From NCBI GenBank assembly GCA_023667185.1, contig JAMPAP010000008.1, forward strand, positions 1 through 36,441: a stretch of DNA of 36,441 nucleotides. The letters are read 5' to 3'. The position numbers and the translations under genes were made by a program. The notes beneath the pieces were generated by a model. It was given only the letters and a program-made list of their open reading frames with translations, ran no database searches and was not told the DNA's origin. Each line of letters starts with the position of its first letter. The stretch's first letter is position 1. Source of the DNA: Lachnoclostridium sp. (GTDB taxonomy: Bacteria > Bacteroidota > Bacteroidia > Bacteroidales > Muribaculaceae). Shown here piece by piece: positions 16,467-23,043 of the stretch.

Positions 16467-17810
16467 ATGAAACGAATTTACTTGCTGCTATGTTCGGCAG
16501 CCGTTGCCGGTGGAATGTATGGTGCTGATTTTGAGGATGCTCAGACGGCTGTTGATAATATGCGAATAGGATGGAATCTCGGGAATACGCTTGACAGCAA
16601 CAGCAGTGACCCCGCAAATATGTGGATAGAGAAATATAACGACTGCACGCCGGCTGATTTTGAGACGGCATGGGGTCAGCCCGCCGCAACGCGTGAACTG
16701 ATCCATATGTTTAAAGAAGCCGGATTTAATGCCATCCGTGTCCCGGTGACCTGGTATCCGCATATCGGTAACACCATCGAGCTGATCAAGAGCAACGATG
16801 GTGTATGGGACAAGTCGCAGTGGGAGGGCTATGAGGTTGATCCTGAGTGGATGGCCAGAGTTCACGAGGTAGTGGATTATGTGATCGACGAGGGAATGTA
16901 CTGCCTCCTTAATGTACACCACGATACCGGAGGCGCTGATGCAGCATGGATCGTAGCCGACCCCGAGGTCTACAATCAGCAAAAAGACCGCTTCGAAAGC
17001 CTCTGGACACAAATCGCAACTGAATTTCGCGACTATGACGAACACCTCCTTTTCGAGGGCTACAACGAGATGCTCGACAAGTATAAATCCTGGTGCTTCG
17101 CCACATTCAACACCTCATCAAAATATATCAAGGCTGATGCTGAAGCCGCCTACGGAGCTGTCAACAGCTTCGCGCAAAGCTTCGTAAATGCCGTCAGAGC
17201 AACCGGAGGCAACAACGCATGCCGCAACCTCGTGATAAATTCTTACGGAGCTTGCAACGGTTCGGGAACCTGGAACAGCCATCTTGACGACCCGCTGATT
17301 AATCTCAATTTGCCCGAAGATGATGCCCGGAATCATATCATCTTTGACGTCCATTCTTACTTTGACGTCACCAGCCTCAGCAGCGCTAAAAAAGATGTCG
17401 ATGCCGTGATAAGCGATGTCACCAAATATCTTAAGTCAAAAGGCGCACCCGTAATATTCAGCGAGTGGGGCACTTCCACCGGTGATATCGATAAATATCA
17501 CAGCAACCTTTGCCAATATGCCCGTTACTATGTGGAGAAAGCCAAGGCCGCCGGAATGGCTACATTTTACTGGATGGTGCTTTCAGAGATGGAAGATCGT
17601 GCGGTACCCACATGGAGTGTGCCCGATCTTAAGGATGCTATCGTAAAAGGCTATTATGGAGATGAAGGTTACGGATCGCTCGACGATGTCATCATTGACG
17701 CAGAAACTCTCACCGAAGCCCCCGTCTACAACCTGCAGGGCATCCGCGTCGGCGGATCACTCACTCCCGGCATTTATCTTCAGGCAGGCAAGAAGTTCAT
17801 CGTGAGATAG
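16467..17810 (+). CDS. Exported glycoside hydrolase family 5 endoglucanase
   Basis: A 447-residue beta-glycanase of the cellulase (GH5) type. After a signal peptide (MKRIYLLLCSAAVAGGMYGA) the TIM barrel begins with RIGWNLGNTLDS. FNAIRVPVTW and LLNVHHDTG follow, then the acid/base Glu201 in EGYNEM and the nucleophile Glu333 in VIFSEWGT. The C-terminal 30 residues (VYNLQGIRV...PGIYLQAGKKFIVR) resemble the short sorting-type tails of Bacteroidetes secreted proteins. An ATG at 16440 would add nine residues before the signal peptide, but it lies only 4 nt past the -7 box, so 16467 is preferred. Substrate (cellulose, beta-glucan, xyloglucan or mannan) is not determinable. Confidence 0.9.
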   Translation: MKRIYLLLCSAAVAGGMYGADFEDAQTAVDNMRIGWNLGNTLDSNSSDPANMWIEKYNDCTPADFETAWGQPAATRELIHMFKEAGFNAIRVPVTWYPHIGNTIELIKSNDGVWDKSQWEGYEVDPEWMARVHEVVDYVIDEGMYCLLNVHHDTGGADAAWIVADPEVYNQQKDRFESLWTQIATEFRDYDEHLLFEGYNEMLDKYKSWCFATFNTSSKYIKADAEAAYGAVNSFAQSFVNAVRATGGNNACRNLVINSYGACNGSGTWNSHLDDPLINLNLPEDDARNHIIFDVHSYFDVTSLSSAKKDVDAVISDVTKYLKSKGAPVIFSEWGTSTGDIDKYHSNLCQYARYYVEKAKAAGMATFYWMVLSEMEDRAVPTWSVPDLKDAIVKGYYGDEGYGSLDDVIIDAETLTEAPVYNLQGIRVGGSLTPGIYLQAGKKFIVR

Positions 17811-17910
17811 TTTTTAGTTTTTAGTTTTAGTTTTTAGTTTTTAGTTACGACTAATAACTAACGACTAATAACTAACGACTAATAACTAACGACTAACGAC
17901 TAACAACTAA
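17811..17910. repeat. Heptamer tandem repeats in two opposed orientations
   Basis: Directly after the GH5 stop lie five TTTTTAG-type units (17811-17844, one unit a T short). They are followed from 17848 to 17910 by nine exact 7-bp units alternating CGACTAA and TAACTAA and ending with CAACTAA. The second block is roughly the reverse complement of the first, so the RNA could form a long irregular hairpin. No gene is visible. It separates the GH5 gene from the accessory cluster. Confidence 0.9.
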
Positions 17911-17945
17911 AAACCAATATGGTGATGAAATAACGTTAGATTGTT

Positions 17946-17953
17946 TATATTTG
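17946..17953 (+). promoter_or_regulatory. -7 box of the RHS-tail/lipase accessory cluster
   Basis: TATATTTG fits TAnnTTTG and lies 18 nt before the ATG at 17972. It overlaps a TTG codon at 17951 that could open a longer frame, which argues for the ATG. No good -33 element is seen. Confidence 0.55.
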
Positions 17954-17971
17954 CAAAAACTAATTGATGAA

Positions 17972-18682
17972 ATGAAATCTCTCCTTTCAAGAATACTGCT
18001 ATTATTTTGCCTGTTTATTCCGGCACATAGCTACGCTTATCGTCATCTGTCGCCTTATTCCTATTGTGGAGGTGACCCGGTTAATTGTGTGGATCCTTCG
18101 GGGCGGGATGTCGTAGTGCTGAATTATGGTTATTTGGATGATCAGCATACAGCCATACTTATTCAAGACGAGAACGGGAAATGGCTGTATTATTCTATCA
18201 ATGGCAATAATGTATATTTCTCCGGAGAACACACGGGTGGCCGGGAGTTTAACGATATGGCAGTCGGATCATGGGAATCTCCGCAGGAATTTATGAATTC
18301 CGAATATAATGTCAGGCCGGAAGACGATAAGGGAAAGGGTGATCCGTCGGTTAACAATTATGGTTTTGACGAATGTTATCTTATACCATCTACGCCGGAG
18401 CAGGATGAGATTATGCGAAACTGTTTTACTGAAGCTGCTAAAACTGAGTACAACCTGATTAATAACAACTGCACCACCATAGTTCAGGATGTATTGATTA
18501 AAGCCGGAATTCCTGTGTCAAAGCCAAGATTCGAGCCTTCATACATACCTGTTGCCACGCCTTATGGGATAGTAGATGTCTACAACGGAACTCAAATGCA
18601 ATGTGATGTAATACTTTTACCAAGCGAGGCTTTTAAATCTATAAAATCTTATAATCCTAACGGTACACCTATAACAAAATAA
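17972..18682 (+). CDS. Sec-exported RHS-core-tail protein with putative permuted papain-like domain
   Basis: A 236-residue protein. Residues 1-22 are a signal peptide (MKSLLSRILLLFCLFIPAHS then YA). Straight after it, residues 24-46 carry the terminal motif of an RHS-repeat-associated core (YRHLSPYSYCGGDPVNCVDP then SGRD), which in RHS proteins marks the junction to the toxin. The remaining domain has His59 in DDQHTAILI, a WLYYSING strand and Cys167 in NLINNNCTTIVQDVLIKAGI. The His-before-Cys order suggests a circularly permuted NlpC/P60 (papain-like) fold; this is inference. A peptidase, amidase or lipid-acting effector is possible. No RHS repeat domain precedes it. It heads a tight cluster with gaps of 12, 4, 13 and 9 nt and is followed by small membrane proteins that could be its immunity. 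Confidence 0.72.
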   Translation: MKSLLSRILLLFCLFIPAHSYAYRHLSPYSYCGGDPVNCVDPSGRDVVVLNYGYLDDQHTAILIQDENGKWLYYSINGNNVYFSGEHTGGREFNDMAVGSWESPQEFMNSEYNVRPEDDKGKGDPSVNNYGFDECYLIPSTPEQDEIMRNCFTEAAKTEYNLINNNCTTIVQDVLIKAGIPVSKPRFEPSYIPVATPYGIVDVYNGTQMQCDVILLPSEAFKSIKSYNPNGTPITK

Positions 18683-18694
18683 TTTTTAAAGACT

Positions 18695-19009
18695 ATGAAC
18701 AGATATTCTAAAACTTTGATAAGATATATATTCTGTCTGTTAGCTGCTTACCTATTCCTATATTTGGGATTTGCAGGTATACTTACTTTTTTCACAATAT
18801 GTATATGGCTCAGTAATTGGCCTCTTGGAAAGTTAGTTGCAATAGTATCAACTTTGATGCTTTACATAATTTATATTGCTGTAAACCATGTGGAAATAGC
18901 AAAAATTACAGGACAGAAAACTGTAATATATTTTGAGACTCTTCTGTTACTATCACTTGTTCTGTTGTTTGGGTGTCATGTTTACCTGGATATTTGTAGG
19001 ATTAGTTAA
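18695..19009 (+). CDS. Small membrane protein, candidate immunity protein (copy 1)
   Basis: A 104-residue protein with about three hydrophobic segments (near 10-35, 45-65 and 78-100). I recognise no named family. It begins 12 nt after the RHS-tail gene. Its last 45 residues resemble the next gene: both have NH, then I, G, KTV, FETLL and LSL at matching positions (about 18 of 44 identical by eye). Base composition is strongly AT-rich compared with the housekeeping genes around it. Position and size suggest an immunity protein for the upstream exported effector, acting in the inner membrane; this is inference. Confidence 0.65.
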   Translation: MNRYSKTLIRYIFCLLAAYLFLYLGFAGILTFFTICIWLSNWPLGKLVAIVSTLMLYIIYIAVNHVEIAKITGQKTVIYFETLLLLSLVLLFGCHVYLDICRIS

Positions 19010-19013
19010 CGTT

Positions 19014-19316
19014 ATGGATATTATGTCAGAGAAGAAACAAAATCATTGGAAAACGTTTGCCAATATATTACTTTATGGAGCGTTTACAGGTATCTATTTG
19101 AAGTCTGCATTAGATATGTGTCAATTCGATCCTTTTATTTCATTTTTTTTTAGAACAATTCCCTATGGATTATTGTATTTTTTGATTAACCATATTTTAA
19201 TAAAAAGAGTGGTGGGTTTAAAGACTGTGGTTATATTTGAAACCTTGTTGATGCTCTCTCTCTTTATTGTTTGTTGGTGCATTACTACGTTAGAATATTT
19301 CCATAAATGGGACTGA
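19014..19316 (+). CDS. Small membrane protein, candidate immunity protein (copy 2)
   Basis: A 100-residue membrane protein starting 4 nt after copy 1; an alternative Met lies three codons downstream at 19023. A frame open from 18933 overlaps copy 1 but has no support as a start. Its C-terminal part (INHILIKRVVGLKTVVIFET and LLMLSLF) is clearly related to copy 1, while the N-terminal half has diverged. Tandem, diverged copies of small membrane genes after a toxin-like gene are typical of immunity arrays. No named family is recognised. Confidence 0.65.
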   Translation: MDIMSEKKQNHWKTFANILLYGAFTGIYLKSALDMCQFDPFISFFFRTIPYGLLYFLINHILIKRVVGLKTVVIFETLLMLSLFIVCWCITTLEYFHKWD

Positions 19317-19329
19317 TTACTTTGCGTAT

Positions 19330-20014
19330 ATGAAGAAAGCGACTCTCCTTATAATGATGATATTCCTACAGTTACCAGTTTGTGCTCAGACAAAGATCGC
19401 CGAGGATTATTATGTGTCAGCCTTTAATGAAATGTCAAATATGCTTGCAGGGCGTGATACATCATCAATAAAGAGCTGTATATCTTGCTGAATGGGCTTA
19501 TCTGGAAGGAAAGCTGGACTATAAAGCTGACTTTTGTGATGAAATTGACCGGATTGAATATATTTATGTATATGCGGGCACAAGTGTTTGGGAAGATGTT
19601 GTAGAGGATCTTATTCAGTTGGGTGGAATATCACCCCAATATTCGAAGGCAATCGGTAATGCCAGAACCCTATCCGAGGAATTGGGTGATCAAGAGATTT
19701 CATTTGTAGGCCATTCAATGGGCGGCGGTCAGGCGGCGGCAGCAAGTATGGCAACCGGATATGCAGCTATAACATTCAATCCTGCGGCTCTTAGTTTAGG
19801 TACAATGATAATTAATTCATTACATGGACGAGGAGATATTACAAATTATATAAGCACTTGTCCGGGTCCGTTTGGGACAACTATCGTTTCAGATTATGTA
19901 ACTATCTTGCAAAATATAAATAAGATATATGCACCGGGAACAAATATACCGGTTATGGTAAATACATTTCCCTCCCATGGAATTGATGTAATAGTTAATG
20001 CACTTAGAAAATAA
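19330..20014 (+). pseudogene. Frameshifted exported lipase-like (class 3 type) gene
   Basis: An ATG at 19330 opens with a good signal peptide (MKKATLLIMMIFLQLPVCAQ), but the frame stops at 19489-19491. From about 19472 the next frame continues a coherent protein (RAVYLAEWAYLEG...) to 20014. One extra base near AATAAAGAG (19467-19475) explains the break. The joined product would have about 228 residues, with the lipase-3-like segment YVYAGTSVWEDVVEDL, a nucleophile elbow GHSMGGG and a following ITFNPAALS strand, as in lipase-type C-terminal domains of Bacteroidetes RHS toxins. SHGIDVIVNAL near the end could supply the catalytic His. It is a recent pseudogene or a sequencing error; no classic slippery site for programmed shifting is seen. 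Confidence 0.75.
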
Positions 20015-20023
20015 TTAACAGAA

Positions 20024-20635
20024 ATGGCAGATGTAGTAAAATATGTAAATAAGATCGGCTGTTTCTTGGGCCTGATCTTTATATGCTTATGTTTGATGGA
20101 TTGTCTGGGATTGTTTTATTTCGGAATGACTCATCTTACAAAAAAAGATCTTGTCTGGACAAATGGACTGAATCAATATAAAACAGCTACCTTTGTTTCC
20201 AATAAAGGAAATACATCGAAGTTAAATATTTCAGGAATTACAGTTTACAATGAAACGAATCCATTTTATATCAGTACAGCTAGTCATAGATATTATGAGG
20301 CTAACGCTTGGTGTGACATCGAGGTTGAAGACTCTACACGTATTTTGGAAGGAAGTTATTCTGTGAAGAGGAAAATTGGCAATGATTCGTTAATGATTTC
20401 GGGGCATCTCGGTGCGGCATTTTGTCTTGAATATTTTCCGATTGTACCGGTGACTTATCAGATAGGCGACAAGATAATAGATAATTGTGTAATATTTGAT
20501 ACGATAAATGCCCCTAACTCAAAGCATTGGAAAAACAAGCCGGAGCAGAAGATGGAAAAATTTGTAATATCCCGCGACTACGGGCTGATATATTATCGGC
20601 TTTATGATGGCGAGGAGTTCACCCGCGTCTTTTAA
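20024..20635 (+). CDS. Membrane-anchored protein of unknown function, candidate immunity protein
   Basis: A 203-residue protein with one strongly hydrophobic N-terminal segment (about 11-35) and a mixed, beta-rich remainder of about 165 residues likely facing the periplasm. I recognise no family. It starts 9 nt after the lipase-like pseudogene, so by position it is the candidate antidote for that lipase. The frame is intact although its presumed partner is broken. A weak 7-bp hairpin (20636-20654) follows its stop without a T-run. Confidence 0.6.
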   Translation: MADVVKYVNKIGCFLGLIFICLCLMDCLGLFYFGMTHLTKKDLVWTNGLNQYKTATFVSNKGNTSKLNISGITVYNETNPFYISTASHRYYEANAWCDIEVEDSTRILEGSYSVKRKIGNDSLMISGHLGAAFCLEYFPIVPVTYQIGDKIIDNCVIFDTINAPNSKHWKNKPEQKMEKFVISRDYGLIYYRLYDGEEFTRVF

Positions 20636-20677
20636 GTGACGATTTAATCGTTACTAAACAAATTCCGGCGGGTGGTT

Positions 20678-20693
20678 GTTATACGGGTATAAC
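20678..20693. promoter_or_regulatory. Perfect 16-bp palindrome upstream of the porin gene
   Basis: GTTATAC-GG-GTATAAC lies 21 nt before the ATG of the DcaP-like porin. It is a good operator candidate. No TAnnTTTG box was found in this gap, so the promoter of the porin is not identified. Confidence 0.45.
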
Positions 20694-20714
20694 GTTTTCA
20701 ACTATTATACTCTC

Positions 20715-22019
20715 ATGAAATTTCTCCGTTTCTTTTTACCGGCCTTCATGCTGGCGTCAGTCGCGATGAGTGCGGCTGCTACCTCACATGTGGCTACTCA
20801 ACGCGATTCGCTGATGTCTGACCATAAGTTGATATTTTTTGGCGAAGGGGCTAATCCTCATTCTGATTCGATACGTAATCTGATTGAGAATTTCTATTAC
20901 GACCAGTTCCGCAATTTTCAGGATCCTGCGGCTCCGTATTTTCTGTTTATGAGCCGTGATGCCAACCTGGCGATGGGTGTGGGTGGTCTGGTGCGTATGC
21001 GAGGGTATTTTGACTGGGATGGTTCGGTCAATCAGCCGGCTTTCTCGCCGATGTTTATTCCCGTGGCAAAGGATCAGCTCCATCAGCATCTGTTGGGAAC
21101 TACGCCGGCCGGTACGGCTCTCTTTTTCCGCGTGATAGGCCGAAACAAGAAGTTTGGCACCTATCAGCTCTATATCGAGGGTAACTTCAATGGCTACAAT
21201 GGTGTGGGCTTCCGGTTGAAAAAATCGTATGCCATCATCAACGATTGGACCATCGGTTACGCGGCCTCTACATTCGGCGATGGCGCGGCTGTACCTCCTA
21301 CGGTTGATTCCAACGGGCCGACGATGAAGATGGATGGCACCAATGTATTGGTAAGGTGGATGCATACATTTAAGTCACATTACGTAGTGGCGGCTTCGGT
21401 GGAGACGCCATCGATGAGTATTGACGAGACTGACGGCGACGTGGCCGCCCGCTCGCAGTATCTGCCCAATCTTGCTGCCATGGTGCAGTATGAGTGGGAC
21501 AAAGATCAGCACGTCAGGCTGTCGGGCATCGTGAGGTTTCTCCCTTACCGTGACCTTGTCAACGGCACCAACCATCAGCTGACGGGCTGGGGATTGCAGC
21601 TGAGCACTGTATTTCATCCCATACCTCAGGTTACGGTCTATGGCACGGTGAATGGTGGATATTCCTATTCAAATTTTGGCGGCGATATGCTTCTGTCGCA
21701 ATATGATCTTGTGGAGAATCCTGCGACGCCCGGACGTCTGCGCACCACTCCCGGCTTCGGCTATTTTGCCGGACTGCAATATAACTTCACGCCATCGCTA
21801 TTTGTGTCCACAACATGGGGGCAAGGACGATACCTGCCATCTTACGAAGTGCTTGGAACGGCTTATAAATATGGCCTTTATAGCGCCACAAACATATTCT
21901 GGAATCCCACGCCACGCATCATGCTCGGAGCGGAGTTTAATATAGGCAAGCGCAAGGACTTTGACGGCGAGGACGGTTGGGCCCGCCGAGTGGGAGCGAT
22001 GATACAGTTCTCGTTCTGA
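20715..22019 (+). CDS. DcaP-like outer-membrane porin
   Basis: A 434-residue outer-membrane beta-barrel protein, presumably a passive channel for small solutes. A signal peptide (MKFLRFFLPAFMLASVAMSA) is followed by a charged region with helical character (about 30-65) and then repeated amphipathic strands to a C-terminal aromatic residue (GAMIQFSF), the usual barrel-end signal. Segments such as DANLAMGVGGLVRMRGYFDW and LYIEGNFNGYNGVGFRLKKS match the DcaP family of Acinetobacter and its Bacteroidetes relatives. A longer frame from a TTG at 20676 would add 13 residues ahead of the signal peptide and is rejected. Its stop is 3 nt from the converging fmt stop. Confidence 0.83.
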   Translation: MKFLRFFLPAFMLASVAMSAAATSHVATQRDSLMSDHKLIFFGEGANPHSDSIRNLIENFYYDQFRNFQDPAAPYFLFMSRDANLAMGVGGLVRMRGYFDWDGSVNQPAFSPMFIPVAKDQLHQHLLGTTPAGTALFFRVIGRNKKFGTYQLYIEGNFNGYNGVGFRLKKSYAIINDWTIGYAASTFGDGAAVPPTVDSNGPTMKMDGTNVLVRWMHTFKSHYVVAASVETPSMSIDETDGDVAARSQYLPNLAAMVQYEWDKDQHVRLSGIVRFLPYRDLVNGTNHQLTGWGLQLSTVFHPIPQVTVYGTVNGGYSYSNFGGDMLLSQYDLVENPATPGRLRTTPGFGYFAGLQYNFTPSLFVSTTWGQGRYLPSYEVLGTAYKYGLYSATNIFWNPTPRIMLGAEFNIGKRKDFDGEDGWARRVGAMIQFSF

Positions 22020-22022
22020 TGG

Positions 22023-22982
22023 TTATTCAAATATCATGTCAGTCAGCCGGTTTCCTCTCAGGAAGTCGGCTGCTGCCATTCTCCGCTTTCCGGGCATCTG
22101 GAGCGACTCAATGAGATATTCTCCCTCGCCGCAGCCAACGGTGAGCCCCTCGGAGGTGACCGCTATTTCTCCCGGCTTCAACTTTCCTGCAGGGAGCACC
22201 CGTCCGGCGAAAATCTTGACATCGCCTATGGTCTTACCCTCGGCGCTCATCGCGGACCATGCGCCGGGATATGGCGACAGGCCGCGGATGAGGTTGTTGA
22301 TCTCCGAAGCACTCCTGCTCCAGTTGATGCGGCAGGTGTCCTTGAAGATCTTGGGAGCGGGAGTGGGCTCTTCTCCGTTAAGGAGCTGATCCTGAGGTGT
22401 GGCGGTGAGATTGCCCTGAAGTATCCGCTCCACGGTGCCGACCGTGAGGTCAGCGCCGAGCATCATCAGGCGGTCATGCACGTCACCCACGTTCTCGTCA
22501 GGCGAGATGGTGATTTTTTTCTGAGAGATGATGTCGCCGGTGTCGATCTCGTGCTTAAGGAAGAATGTGGTTACTCCGGTCTCGGTGTCGCCGTTGATGA
22601 TGGCCCAGTTGATGGGGGCTGCTCCACGGTAGCGGGGCAGGAGTGAGGCGTGGAGATTGAATGTCCCGAGTCGCGGCATTGACCATACCACCTCGGGCAA
22701 CATCCTGAAAGCGATCACTATAAAGAGATCGGCATTGATCTCGCGAAGCTCGTTGACAAAATCCTCAGCCTTGAGCCGCTCAGGCTGCAAGAGCCTCAGT
22801 CCGTGAGCCAAGGCGTATTCCTTGACGGGTGACTGATACATCTTGTGGCCGCGTCCGGCGGGCTTGTCGGGCATGGTCACTACTCCGGCTATGTTGCAGC
22901 CGTATTTCACGAGGCGGTCAAGCGATTCAACAGCGAAGTCAGGTGTGCCGAAAAACACGATTTTCAATTCTTCCTTTTTCAT
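22023..22982 (-). CDS. fmt: Methionyl-tRNA formyltransferase
   Basis: Formylates the initiator Met-tRNA using 10-formyl-tetrahydrofolate, for translation initiation. The 319-residue length is standard. The N-terminal formyltransferase fold starts KIVFFGTPDFAVESLDRLV, and the catalytic region NLHASLLPRYRGAAPINWAI carries the Asn, His and nearby tRNA-contacting residues. The smaller C-terminal domain begins near residue 210 (CRINWSRSASEINNLIRGLS). The start MKKEELKIVFFG resembles the usual Bacteroides N-terminus, so it is likely correct although the -7 box is only 4 nt upstream. The folate link to folD elsewhere in the window is metabolic only. Confidence 0.95.
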   Translation of the reverse strand: MKKEELKIVFFGTPDFAVESLDRLVKYGCNIAGVVTMPDKPAGRGHKMYQSPVKEYALAHGLRLLQPERLKAEDFVNELREINADLFIVIAFRMLPEVVWSMPRLGTFNLHASLLPRYRGAAPINWAIINGDTETGVTTFFLKHEIDTGDIISQKKITISPDENVGDVHDRLMMLGADLTVGTVERILQGNLTATPQDQLLNGEEPTPAPKIFKDTCRINWSRSASEINNLIRGLSPYPGAWSAMSAEGKTIGDVKIFAGRVLPAGKLKPGEIAVTSEGLTVGCGEGEYLIESLQMPGKRRMAAADFLRGNRLTDMIFE

Positions 22983-22986
22983 GCTG

Positions 22987-22994
22987 CAAAATTA
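22987..22994 (-). promoter_or_regulatory. -7 box of fmt, 4 nt before the start codon
   Basis: The minus strand reads TAATTTTG-CAGC-ATG. Transcription from this box would begin at or next to the start codon, giving a leaderless or nearly leaderless mRNA. No TTTG is seen at the -33 position. Confidence 0.55.
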
Positions 22995-23006
22995 CTGTTT
23001 TTTCTC

Positions 23007-23014
23007 TATCTTTG
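23007..23014 (+). promoter_or_regulatory. -7 box of the DUF5060 glycosidase gene, inside a palindrome
   Basis: TATCTTTG fits the consensus, 29 nt before the ATG at 23044. It is embedded in the inverted repeat CTATCT-TTGC-AGATAG (23006-23021), which may be an operator. It is divergent from the fmt promoter, with only 12 nt between the two boxes. Confidence 0.65.
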
Positions 23015-23043
23015 CAGATAGTTGAGACAAATCTTTAACCACC

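Noticed and set aside
17848-17910. CRISPR-like array
   Set aside because: The units are 7 bp and directly tandem, without spacers, so this is a simple repeat.
19465-19491. Programmed ribosomal frameshift in the lipase-like gene
   Set aside because: No classic slippery heptamer followed by a strong structure is visible. A point indel or read error explains it better.
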